A DNA stretch of 64,000 nucleotides from Bacteroidota bacterium (GTDB lineage Bacteria; Bacteroidota; Bacteroidia; Cytophagales; Cyclobacteriaceae). Made by a program: the position numbers and the translations under genes. The notes under the pieces are model-generated. The model worked only from the letters and a program-made list of their open reading frames with translations, did no database searches and was not told the origin of the DNA. This document shows positions 16,231 to 24,770 of this stretch, piece by piece (positions within the stretch are counted from its first letter, which is position 1; each line of letters starts with the position of its first letter). The stretch lies in contig JAEYWY010000025.1 of NCBI GenBank assembly GCA_023428695.1, positions 116,748 through 180,747 on the forward strand, given 5' to 3'.

Positions 16231-16908
16231 ATGCGAGGATTATTATTGGCATCTCTTCTAAGTCTTGGCCTGGCGGTTCAGGCACAGGAAAATTTCAGAG
16301 AACCGTTTATCGAAGTATCGGGTACTGCTGAAATGGAAATCGACCCTAATGAAATCGTACTCTGGATCCGGCTAAAGGAATTTGAGGAAAACAAGAATAA
16401 GGTACAGCTCGAAAAGATCGATCAGCGTTTCCTCAATGCGCTTAAGGAAGCTGGTATCGACAAAAAGAGACTTACGCTTGCCGGCGCAGGATCGACATTA
16501 TCGAAGGTAACAAAACGCGACAAGGAAGCATTTCGCGAAAAAACATATGAGTTGACGCTCTCCAGTTCGGCCGAGCTTGAAAAATTTCTCGCCAGCTCGG
16601 AGCCTGTCGAAATCGACAACATGCGGATTGTACGTGTAGACCACACCGACATCGGGAAATTCAAACTCGAAGTTAAAGCAAAGGCTTTACAGGCTGCGAA
16701 AAACAAGGCGCAGGTGCTGGCGGAATCAATTGGTTCCACAATCGGTAAACCCCTTATGATCCGTGAATGGGACGAAGGACCGGTGTATCCGATGATGGCT
16801 AACGTAAGCTTCAAATCTGCCGAAGCCGACATGAGTGCAGAGGATCCCGTCGCCTTCCGGAAAATCCGTCTCACCGGACGCGTGACAGCTCAATTTGAAA
16901 TTCGATAG
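16231..16908 (+). CDS. SIMPL domain (DUF541) periplasmic protein
   Basis: The 225-residue protein starts at the ATG at 16231, which opens a signal peptide MRGLLLASLLSLGLAVQAQ; the frame is open from a TTG ten codons earlier. The mature part begins IEVSGTAEMEIDPNEIVLWI, the SIMPL/DUF541 signature, and ends with KIRLTGRVTAQFEI. SIMPL proteins (BP26, YggE) are periplasmic or outer-membrane-associated oligomers. YggE is linked to oxidative stress in E. coli, which fits its place next to oxyR, though coregulation is inferred. A strong terminator follows the gene. Confidence 0.9.
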   Translation: MRGLLLASLLSLGLAVQAQENFREPFIEVSGTAEMEIDPNEIVLWIRLKEFEENKNKVQLEKIDQRFLNALKEAGIDKKRLTLAGAGSTLSKVTKRDKEAFREKTYELTLSSSAELEKFLASSEPVEIDNMRIVRVDHTDIGKFKLEVKAKALQAAKNKAQVLAESIGSTIGKPLMIREWDEGPVYPMMANVSFKSAEADMSAEDPVAFRKIRLTGRVTAQFEIR

Positions 16909-16911
16909 CAT

Positions 16912-16945
16912 AAAAAACGGGAGGCAAAACACCTCCCGTTTTTTC
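16912..16945. terminator. Bidirectional Rho-independent terminator
   Basis: An 8-bp perfect stem ACGGGAGG / CCTCCCGT with a seven-base loop is flanked by A and T runs on the two sides. It can therefore stop both the SIMPL gene and the convergent stress-protein gene. Confidence 0.85.
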
Positions 16946-16963
16946 CTCATATTCTCCGCATCT

Positions 16964-17599
16964 TCATTCTTCGTCTTTGTTTCGTTCAGAAGCCTTGCGA
17001 TACGTATCAAACCTTTCTTCTCGCAATCTCATATTCTCTTCAACTGATTTGTTTACGATGCGCGACCGGCGCCCGATAACGGATGTGTCCGTCTGGTCCG
17101 GTGTCTCAGAACGTGTGTACGAATTCTCCGCTCCCGTTTGATCATTCAAATCAATGGCACCGCATCGGTCAAGAATGAGAGCGGCCTTCTCGGCTTCCTC
17201 AACCGATCCTGCGTGTACCGACACAATACAGTTCGTGCGTCCGGCATCGGCAAACTTTTCGGCTTCGATCCGGTTATCAAAGAGGCCGCGGAAGAATCTG
17301 CCGATGCTGTCACCGGCGCCGGCATCAAATTCGTGCCGGCCTTTCCTGTCTTCAATGCGGTCTTCATTCAATATGTCGCGTCGCGTTGACGTTTTGGGCT
17401 GTGTATATCTGCTTTCGTCCGAAACTCCATAAGGTGTATCATCACCCCCCTGTGCGCCGGTCGTGCCGGTGCGTGGGTAGCCTGTGTGACTCCATGCTGT
17501 ATCGATGTTTTCAGCACGAAATCCTTCCTGATGAAGTCGCTGTGCTGCTTCATCAGCGTCCGCCTGGTTCGGAAAGATTCCAATCACGGTGTGTTTCAT
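16964..17599 (-). CDS. General stress protein YflT/17M-like domain protein
   Basis: The 211-residue protein opens with TVIGIFPNQADADEAAQRLH and GFRAENIDTA, the ferredoxin-like fold of the heat-induced stress protein YflT domain. A polar linker rich in Asp, Arg, Gly and Thr follows. A second betaalphabeta unit (FFRGLFDNRIEAEKFADAGR, then IVSVHAGSVEEAEKAALIL) comes next. The tail is charged and probably disordered. Related genes respond to general stress in Firmicutes; the biochemical role is unknown. It shares a bidirectional terminator with the SIMPL gene. Confidence 0.82.
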   Translation of the reverse strand: MKHTVIGIFPNQADADEAAQRLHQEGFRAENIDTAWSHTGYPRTGTTGAQGGDDTPYGVSDESRYTQPKTSTRRDILNEDRIEDRKGRHEFDAGAGDSIGRFFRGLFDNRIEAEKFADAGRTNCIVSVHAGSVEEAEKAALILDRCGAIDLNDQTGAENSYTRSETPDQTDTSVIGRRSRIVNKSVEENMRLREERFDTYRKASERNKDEE

Positions 17600-17818
17600 A
17601 ATTTGTGGTTTTATAATTCACTTTTCGATACTTATCTCAGTTAAATGCTTTGCTTCATTCCCTACAAAAAGACATACCCGGCGGGCAATCTGAGGAACCC
17701 TGTCCGCATGCACCGTACAGCCTTGCGTATGTAAGTTTTTGTCGGGTTGTCAAGGAATTAATTGACTCAAGTTCAGCAACTTGCCCCGTCTATTGTCTTT
17801 AATCTTAACCTGATCTCC

Positions 17819-19591
17819 ATGTCGCCAATCCAACGGAGTGGTATACTTCTGATCCTGCTTTTTTTCTTCGTCGTTAAGGTTTCAGGTCAGACTCAAACCG
17901 AAAGCGCGGAGCTCAAATCGGCATTGCAGGCTAAAGATTACGGTAAGGCTGCACGCATCGCTTATGATGAGGGTACGCGCGCCTGGTCTGAGGGCAATCT
18001 CGATGTCGCCATCAGGCATCTCACGCAATCAATGTCGTGGGCCAAACGATCAAACTCCATCCCGCAAACCTATCACGCTGCAACGTTTCTGGGTAAGATC
18101 TATTTCGAACGTGAGGACTTCAGTAATGCGGCAGATTACTTCAATCGCGGCGCTACGCTTGCGCGCGAGCTCAGGCTGACTGATGGAGTATTCAACAACT
18201 GTCTTCGCGAAGGCGAGAGCCATGCAAGGCTCAACAGATACAAAAAAGCGCTCGTACCAGTAGAGGCCGCGTTGCAGATTGCGCTGGAAAAAAAGGCTAT
18301 CGACGACCAGATAATCTGTTATCGTTACCTGCACAGCTACTATTTGAAATCCGGGAATTCACGCAAGGCAAGCGAAGCAGCGAACCTGCTCGAAACTCTG
18401 ACAACACTGCAAAAGAAGGAAGCATTGGCCCGCGAAAGCGCCAGCAGTCTTGCAAACCAGGCGCAACAGGCATTGGCCGAAAAAGAAGAAAGTCTCGAAA
18501 TCCTGACCGCACAGCGCGAGCGTCTGCGGGAAACAGAAGAATCGCTGCGCGACACCGAGGAATCGCTAAAGGAAACATCGGAGTCGCTGAAGGAAGTGGA
18601 AGCACAAAATCGCCAGCGCGAACTTGAAATCAGCCTGCTGAATAAAGAAAGTGAATTATCTCGTCTTCGGATTGAAGAACAGAATGCGAGACTCGAAAAT
18701 GAAGCGCTGGTTCGCAACTCAATACTTGTCATCATCCTGCTTTGCGCCTCGCTCGCCGGCGTTATGATCGTCAACTATCGCAAGCAGGTCAAGACCAACA
18801 AGAAGATCGATCAGCAAAACAAAAACATTAAGAGCAGCATCAACTACGCGAAGCGAATTCAGGAAGCAATGTTGCCTACCGGCGAATTTCAGAAGGTACT
18901 TTTTCCCGAGTCGTTTGTATTGTTTAAACCGCGCGATCTTGTAAGCGGCGACTTCTATTGGTTCTCCCCTCTGCCCGACGAGCCCGATGACCTTGTGTTT
19001 GCCGCGATTGACTGCACAGGTCATGGTGTACCCGGAGCGTTTATGTCAATGATCGGATTCAATTCGCTGAACAACATCGTTAACCATGGCGTCAGTGAAT
19101 CCGGTATGATTCTGGAGAACCTGCATGGTCGTATTCGGAAGGCACTGCAACAGGACCTGACCGGCAACAATGATGGAATGGATCTCTCGCTTTGCATCTT
19201 CCGTCGTAAGCAAAAGGTCCTGGAGTTCGCCGGAGCGAAGAGCCCGCTGGTGTACATTCAGAATGGAAAACTTTTCCAGGTAAAAGGCGATATTCATCCG
19301 ATTGGCGGAAGCCGAAGCAAGGGCGAGCAGCGCTTCAAAAAACATGAAGTCGCAATTGAAGAACCAACAATGGTGTATTTGTTTACCGATGGTTTCAGGG
19401 ACCAGTTCGGCGGAAATGAGAATCAGAAATTCATGAGCAAAAGGTTCACACAACTCCTGCTCGAAATTCATCAACTGCCGCCGGAAGAACAGCACGACAA
19501 ACTGAGTAAGACGTTCGAAGCCTGGAAGGGAAGTAACGAACAAACGGATGACGTACTCGTCATCGGCGTCCGGCTGGATCCGGCTTCGTAA
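17819..19591 (+). CDS. SpoIIE/PP2C-type serine phosphatase with TPR and coiled coil
   Basis: The chosen ATG at 17819 gives about 590 residues with an N-terminal signal/anchor (SGILLILLFFFVVKVSG); the frame is open from a TTG at 17762. TPR-like helices (to about residue 190) lie in the periplasm. A long coiled coil with heptad-like ETEESLRDTEESLKE repeats follows, then a transmembrane helix (ILVIILLCASLAGVMIVNY) and the cytoplasmic PP2C domain. Metal-binding acidic residues are visible in VSGDFYW, AIDCTGHGVPGAFMSMIG and FTDGFRDQFGG. The design resembles adenylate-cyclase-like two-part receptors of this phylum. It probably acts on a phosphorylated anti-anti-sigma protein, which is not encoded nearby. 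Confidence 0.9.
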   Translation: MSPIQRSGILLILLFFFVVKVSGQTQTESAELKSALQAKDYGKAARIAYDEGTRAWSEGNLDVAIRHLTQSMSWAKRSNSIPQTYHAATFLGKIYFEREDFSNAADYFNRGATLARELRLTDGVFNNCLREGESHARLNRYKKALVPVEAALQIALEKKAIDDQIICYRYLHSYYLKSGNSRKASEAANLLETLTTLQKKEALARESASSLANQAQQALAEKEESLEILTAQRERLRETEESLRDTEESLKETSESLKEVEAQNRQRELEISLLNKESELSRLRIEEQNARLENEALVRNSILVIILLCASLAGVMIVNYRKQVKTNKKIDQQNKNIKSSINYAKRIQEAMLPTGEFQKVLFPESFVLFKPRDLVSGDFYWFSPLPDEPDDLVFAAIDCTGHGVPGAFMSMIGFNSLNNIVNHGVSESGMILENLHGRIRKALQQDLTGNNDGMDLSLCIFRRKQKVLEFAGAKSPLVYIQNGKLFQVKGDIHPIGGSRSKGEQRFKKHEVAIEEPTMVYLFTDGFRDQFGGNENQKFMSKRFTQLLLEIHQLPPEEQHDKLSKTFEAWKGSNEQTDDVLVIGVRLDPAS

Positions 19592-19650
19592 CCGGAGTTC
19601 TCCGGAATACTAAAAACAAATCTGAGAGGGGTTTATAGACAAAGGAAGGA

Positions 19651-19746
19651 CTACTGCCGCCCTTGCTCCACGCGTGTTTTCAATTTAAACGCCAGCCAAA
19701 AGAAAACCGAATAGAACACCAGTAATGAAGTAAAAACTAATGTCAT
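19651..19746 (-). CDS. Candidate 31-residue single-span membrane microprotein
   Basis: In the 308-bp gap between the phosphatase and the subtilase, a leftward ATG opens a 31-codon frame ending in TAG. It encodes a hydrophobic helix (LVFTSLLVFYSVFFWLAF) followed by a basic tail KLKTRVEQGRQ, a classic inside-positive single-pass arrangement. The rest of the gap shows no other gene. No clear ribosome binding site is seen, but these are often absent in Bacteroidota. It may be a real small protein or chance. Confidence 0.45.
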   Translation of the reverse strand: MTLVFTSLLVFYSVFFWLAFKLKTRVEQGRQ

Positions 19747-19950
19747 AGTGGTTGTTGTGGTTGTTTTTGAATACAAGACAAAGAAACGGCGAAACGGGTG
19801 GGTTTTCCCCGTTAATGGCGGCCAGGATTAACAGAGGTAAGATCGGCCCGGGTTTTGCAAGTTTCCGATTTTTGCCTGCCGTATAATTCGTGAAGCGAAT
19901 TGAATGAAGGCATCGTATATTGCGGACTTTACTTTGAAAAACAACTAGTT

Positions 19951-21639
19951 ATGATAAAAAAGATGATAAGCGCGGCGTTGATTGCGGTTGCGGTTATGGG
20001 TATAAAACCGGCAAAAGCGGAATTGTATCAGGAAATCCAGGATTCGATCGTTACGCCGAATGACTGGTTCTTACGCGATCCGGAACAGGACAAGGTCCAG
20101 GGGGTGAGCGCAGAAAGGGTCTATTCAACCTTATTAAAAGATAAGCCCTCCAGAACCGTAGTCGTTGCGGTGATTGATTCGGGCGTAGATATCGAACATG
20201 AAGATCTTGAAGGTGTAATCTGGGTAAACGAAGACGAAATCCCAGGCAATGGTATTGACGACGACAAGAATGGCTACATCGACGATGTTTACGGCTGGAA
20301 CTTTATTGGCGGTAAGGAGGGAAACGTGGACGCGGACACCTATGAAGTAACACGTGAATACGTTCGGCTCAAAGACAAGTACGAAAATTTCGACGAGAAA
20401 AAACTCAATAAAAAGAATCGCGACGAGTACGAATACTGGAAACGCGTGAAGACGAAATTTGAGCGCGACTCCAAGTTCTCGGCTGACCAATTGCAACAAT
20501 ACCAGCAACAGCTTGAGATGTATTCAAATGCGTTCGTAACGATAAAATTCTGCGACAGCGTTCTCACCAAACGCCTTGGCGCACCGGTTTCCAAATCCTC
20601 ACTTGCAAGCATCACATCCGAGAACGACACGGTGAATTTTGCCAAGCAGACCCTGAGCCGGATTCTTGAAAGCATTGACGGTGATATCCAGGTAAACGAG
20701 TTCCTTGAAGAACTCGGCTATTACCTTGATCAACTACAGGAAGGTGTCGACCACTACCGTGTGGCCGTCGAATACGGATACAATCTCGAATTTGATTCAC
20801 GGACGATCGTCGGTGATGATCCGAATAATCTCTACGAAAAAGGATACGGCAACAACGACGTGGAAGGACCCGATGCACGCCATGGCACTCACGTTGCCGG
20901 TATCATTGCTGCAAACCGGAAGAACGACATTGGTATCAAGGGTATCGCCGACAACGTACGTATCATGTCCGTTCGCGCTGTCCCGAATGGTGACGAGCGT
21001 GACAAGGATGTCGCCAACGCAATCATCTATGCGGTTGACAACGGCGCACATATCATCAACATGAGTTTTGGGAAATCATTCTCCCCACAGAAGGAAGCCG
21101 TTGACAAGGCAATAAAATATGCAGAGTCGAAAGGTGTACTTTTGGTTCATGCCGCGGGGAACGATGGCAAAAATCTCGACAGCGAATACAACTATCCGAC
21201 ACGCAAGCTGGACAAATCAAATGAAGCCAAAGCATGGATTGAAGTTGGCGCGTCGTCATGGGGAACCGATGAAGATTTTGTCGGATCGTTCTCTAACTAC
21301 GGCAAGAAGTCGGTAACACTTTTTGCTCCCGGCGTTGAGATCTATTCAACAACTCCCGATAACACATACGAAAGTTTGCAGGGAACCAGTATGGCAAGCC
21401 CCGCAACGGCAGGTGTAGCCGCGATTATCATGTCGTACTTCCCGGAGCTTACTGCAACGCAGGTACGCGATATCCTTGCTCAATCGACAAGGAAATTTGA
21501 TGGTCTTAAGGTACAAAAACCAAAGAGCTCCGAACAGGTACCGTTCAGCGAACTGAGCGTTTCCGGCGGATTGGTTAACGCATACGAGGCTGTGAAACTG
21601 GCGATGAATCTGAGTCAACAAACCCTGCGTAAGAATTAA
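19951..21639 (+). CDS. Secreted S8 subtilisin-like serine protease with long insert
   Basis: Starting at the ATG at 19951, the protein has 562 residues and a signal peptide (ISAALIAVAVMGIKPAKA). The catalytic triad is complete: Asp76 in AVIDSGVD, His311 in HGTHVAGI, and Ser in GTSMASP near residue 470, with the oxyanion Asn in HAAGND. Between Asp and His there are 235 residues, against about 32 in subtilisin. The extra segment is charged and helical. There is no visible T9SS C-terminal domain, so it probably stays in the periplasm or is a lipid-independent export. Upstream frame from 19900 has no signal peptide at its start and is less likely. Confidence 0.93.
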   Translation: MIKKMISAALIAVAVMGIKPAKAELYQEIQDSIVTPNDWFLRDPEQDKVQGVSAERVYSTLLKDKPSRTVVVAVIDSGVDIEHEDLEGVIWVNEDEIPGNGIDDDKNGYIDDVYGWNFIGGKEGNVDADTYEVTREYVRLKDKYENFDEKKLNKKNRDEYEYWKRVKTKFERDSKFSADQLQQYQQQLEMYSNAFVTIKFCDSVLTKRLGAPVSKSSLASITSENDTVNFAKQTLSRILESIDGDIQVNEFLEELGYYLDQLQEGVDHYRVAVEYGYNLEFDSRTIVGDDPNNLYEKGYGNNDVEGPDARHGTHVAGIIAANRKNDIGIKGIADNVRIMSVRAVPNGDERDKDVANAIIYAVDNGAHIINMSFGKSFSPQKEAVDKAIKYAESKGVLLVHAAGNDGKNLDSEYNYPTRKLDKSNEAKAWIEVGASSWGTDEDFVGSFSNYGKKSVTLFAPGVEIYSTTPDNTYESLQGTSMASPATAGVAAIIMSYFPELTATQVRDILAQSTRKFDGLKVQKPKSSEQVPFSELSVSGGLVNAYEAVKLAMNLSQQTLRKN

Positions 21640-21657
21640 ACATTACTCGTCATTTTG

Positions 21658-21690
21658 AAAAAGGCCGCGTCAAGCGGTCTTTTTTTTTGA
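21658..21690 (+). terminator. Rho-independent terminator after the subtilase
   Basis: AGGCCGC and GCGGTCT pair with one G-T wobble around a five-base loop and are followed by nine T residues, 20 bases after the stop codon. Confidence 0.8.
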
Positions 21691-21870
21691 TTATACCGCG
21701 GCACACGGTAGGATAATTTTTGATAAATACCTATCGGCCTACCGATTTTCAATGTAACCCTTGGGTTATGCGAAACATTGTAAGGTCTGCTTGCGCCGAT
21801 AAATCCGCCAATCCGCGGGTTATAATTGAGTAGGGTCACTGGTAGCTTTCAACAGTAAACGCTACCTGCT

Positions 21871-22770
21871 ATGAATCCCTGCCGTGCCCTCCTTTTCGCC
21901 TTCGCCTTGTTGACCGGCATTGCGACGAACGCCACCCCTACCGAAGGTTTTTTCCTTCCGGATTCCGTTAATGAAATAACCTTTCGTTACAAAAATATTG
22001 ATAACCTGATCGTATTACCCGTGCGTATCAACGACTCGGAAGTAGTCAACCTCGTGCTCGACACCGGTTGCCGGAATCTCGTGTTGTTCGGAAAACGATT
22101 CAGGAAAATGCTTGCCGGAACAGACCCCAGGACGATCACCTTCTCCGGCCTCGGCCGTGGAAAACCTGTTACCGGATTCATTACACTCGAGAATGATGTG
22201 GAGTTCAGTGCAGTCACAGGAAAGCGTATAGCCATTGTCGTTGTGCCCGAACGAAATGTATTTCAAAACAATCCTCAGATTGACGGCGTTATCGGTTACG
22301 AGCTTTTCCTGAAATTCGAAATCGAGATCAATTTTGGTCACCAACTCATCACATTCCGTCCCGCCAAATATTCATATCCTGACAGTGATTTTCAACTCGT
22401 ACCGCTTCGCGTAGAGGACTCGCGCCCCATCATCCCATGCACGATACAATTCTCAAAAAACGAAAGCGAAGCGTGCGATTTATTGATTGACACCGGCTCA
22501 TGTCTCGGCTTGTTGTACATTTCGCCAGCAGACAAAAATCAGTCTCCCTCCACCAAGACCGTTGTCGGACGGGGGATTAATGGTGAAATCGAAGGCAGGA
22601 AAGGAATCGCCACAAAACTAAGGCTCGGCAATTATGAAATTGAAGACGTACCCGCCGCTATTGTTGCATCACCGACGCGTCACTACGCGTCACTTGGAAC
22701 GGGCGTACTAAAGGACTATACGCTCCTTCTGAATTACCAAAAGGCATACGCCGGATTCAAACAAAACTGA
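21871..22770 (+). CDS. Retropepsin-like aspartic protease, exported
   Basis: The 299-residue protein has a signal peptide (LLFAFALLTGIATNA) and two aspartic protease motifs, LVLDTGC at 61-67 and LLIDTGS at 204-210. Both catalytic aspartates are present in one chain. The phi-phi-Gly partner segments (DGVIGYELF near 138 and SLGTGVLKDY near the C-terminus) are visible. This is the pepsin-like/retropepsin-like family common in Bacteroidota. The probable location is the periplasm. Substrate unknown. The gene appears monocistronic. Confidence 0.87.
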   Translation: MNPCRALLFAFALLTGIATNATPTEGFFLPDSVNEITFRYKNIDNLIVLPVRINDSEVVNLVLDTGCRNLVLFGKRFRKMLAGTDPRTITFSGLGRGKPVTGFITLENDVEFSAVTGKRIAIVVVPERNVFQNNPQIDGVIGYELFLKFEIEINFGHQLITFRPAKYSYPDSDFQLVPLRVEDSRPIIPCTIQFSKNESEACDLLIDTGSCLGLLYISPADKNQSPSTKTVVGRGINGEIEGRKGIATKLRLGNYEIEDVPAAIVASPTRHYASLGTGVLKDYTLLLNYQKAYAGFKQN

Positions 22771-22868
22771 CAACTCAGCGGCGAAGATTCCCGACGTTCC
22801 CAAAGTGACTATGCATTAACAAAGTATTTGTATCTTTAGACGAATTCATTTGTAACCAACATTCGTCT

Positions 22869-23618
22869 ATGGATCAACAAATGCATTGGGATAACATCTC
22901 GTCGTCGTATGATGACGAAGTATTCAATGTTTTCAAATCAGACAAGAACGGAATACTGCCTTCCTATTTCGCAAAACATGCGAATCCCAAATTGCGGGCA
23001 ACAGACTTCGGATGCGGCACCGGAAAAGCGTTTGAATACCTTTCACCGGCTTTCAGGGAGGTGCTTGCACTTGATATCTCCGGCGAATGTCTGAGCATAG
23101 CGCGGTCACGCGGCTACAAGAATATCACCTACAAACGCGTTGACCTCACAAGACCACCAAAAAATATTTCACCAGCCAATTTCGGGCTGTGCTGTAACGT
23201 GGCACTACTCCCGGATGTCGACAGCAACAGGGCTATACTAAAAACCGTTTACAAAGGCCTCGCGAATGGTGCAAGCGCGATATTCGTTGTTCCTTCGCAT
23301 GAAAGCCTGTTCTACGCATCGTGGATTTTGCTGGACTGGTACAAACGCGAAGGTGTGAAGCCTGCCGATGTACCGAGGCATGAATTGAGTTATTTCAAAG
23401 GAAGCAAGACCGACATTATTCAGGGCATCATGTACATTAACGGTGTTCCTACCAAACACTATTCATCTTCCGAAATCCAATTTCTTTTCAGGGAAGCCGG
23501 CTTTACGATAACTGCCCTTGAAAAACTGGAATATGAATGGAATACGGAATTTGATTCTCCGCCCAAATGGCTTGGTGCTCCTTATCCATGGGACTGGATG
23601 ATAGAATGCCGGCGCTAG
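22869..23618 (+). CDS. Class I SAM-dependent methyltransferase
   Basis: The 249-residue protein carries motif I ATDFGCGTGKAF (44-55) for SAM binding and a post-I acidic end ALDIS. A motif II/III-like region (FGLCCNVALLPDV) follows. It belongs to the methyltransferase-11/25 group of small-molecule methylases. The acceptor cannot be told. Its stop overlaps the stop of the convergent MFS gene by four bases. Confidence 0.9.
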   Translation: MDQQMHWDNISSSYDDEVFNVFKSDKNGILPSYFAKHANPKLRATDFGCGTGKAFEYLSPAFREVLALDISGECLSIARSRGYKNITYKRVDLTRPPKNISPANFGLCCNVALLPDVDSNRAILKTVYKGLANGASAIFVVPSHESLFYASWILLDWYKREGVKPADVPRHELSYFKGSKTDIIQGIMYINGVPTKHYSSSEIQFLFREAGFTITALEKLEYEWNTEFDSPPKWLGAPYPWDWMIECRR

Positions 23619-24760
23619 ATATTATCCACTGCACGTGCGCGATAGGAATAACCCAGCCACGTCATCACCAGAAAAAGTACTGCAACTAACGTCATCGCTA
23701 TGCGCAGCGTCTGCCATTCGGCAATAAAGCCTATGATGGGCGGTCCTGCGAGAAATCCCGTGTAGCCCACAGTTGTCACCATCGCAAGCGCAACGCCCGA
23801 AGGAATGTCTTTCGTGTTTCCGGCGATACTGTACGTGATTGGTACAATTGTCGAAAGTCCGAGGCCTGTCAAAAAACAGCCTGCGATGACTACATATGGG
23901 AATGGCAAGGCAAGCATTACTGCAAGCCCGCATGATGCAGTCACACCGCCGGCAACGATACACATACTGTCGCCAAGTATAACGCGCACCCTGTCTCCGA
24001 AAATCCTTCCCACGGTCATGGCCGCGGCAAATCCGGTCAGTGCCAACGGCGCAAGAAACTCACTTGAGCCGGCGATGTTCTCCATGTAGTTAACGGTCCA
24101 GTCCGCCATTGCGCCCTCACCCGTCATACAACAAAATGCGATGACGCCCACGCTGATCAATGACGCACGCGGAAGACGGAAAAGTGGGCCTTCCGGCAGC
24201 GAATCCTTTGATGGTTTATCATGAACAAGGTGCCGGAACATCCAGATCGTACAAATTAATCCCAGCACAACGATAGAAAGGAAATGCACGTTCAGGGAAT
24301 ATTCCGTCCCGGCGAAAAGCGCGCCACACCAGGCGCCTAACGCCATGCCTATGCTAAAAAACGCATGAAATGAAGTCATGATGGGCTTCCCGTAATCGCG
24401 CTCGACGATTACGGCCTGTGCATTCATGGCTACGTCAAAGATACCGGTGACTGCACCCATCGTAAGAAACAACGGGATCGATGCTGACCAATGTGTAAAC
24501 GAGGGAATAATCACAACAAAAAGGCAGTACAGGACCGCTGCAGCTAGTGTAATCCGACGACTTCCGTTGCGAAGTATGACCCATCCTGCGAATGGCATCG
24601 CTACCACTGCACCAAGCGAAAGACATAACAGGACGAAACCGATAGTCCGGTCGTTGGCCACGTATGCCTCCTGAATACGAGGCAGCCTGGACACCCAGTT
24701 TGCGTAGATGAAACCGTTAACGAAGAACGCTGCGTTAACAGCCAGCCTGTTCTTAAACAC
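23615..24760 (-). CDS. MFS transporter
   Basis: The 381-residue protein has about twelve transmembrane helices. The family features are FVNGFIYANWVSRLPRIQEA in helix 1 and GFVLLCLSLGAVVAMPFAGW with R-N-G-S-R-R between helices 2 and 3. It resembles the YbjJ/fucose-permease-like branch of the major facilitator superfamily. It starts with GTG at 24760; no nearby ATG fits better. The substrate is unknown. It follows the TonB-receptor operon by ten bases on the same strand and could be read through from it. Confidence 0.9.
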   Translation of the reverse strand: MFKNRLAVNAAFFVNGFIYANWVSRLPRIQEAYVANDRTIGFVLLCLSLGAVVAMPFAGWVILRNGSRRITLAAAVLYCLFVVIIPSFTHWSASIPLFLTMGAVTGIFDVAMNAQAVIVERDYGKPIMTSFHAFFSIGMALGAWCGALFAGTEYSLNVHFLSIVVLGLICTIWMFRHLVHDKPSKDSLPEGPLFRLPRASLISVGVIAFCCMTGEGAMADWTVNYMENIAGSSEFLAPLALTGFAAAMTVGRIFGDRVRVILGDSMCIVAGGVTASCGLAVMLALPFPYVVIAGCFLTGLGLSTIVPITYSIAGNTKDIPSGVALAMVTTVGYTGFLAGPPIIGFIAEWQTLRIAMTLVAVLFLVMTWLGYSYRARAVDNI

Positions 24761-24770
24761 GTGTGATAGA

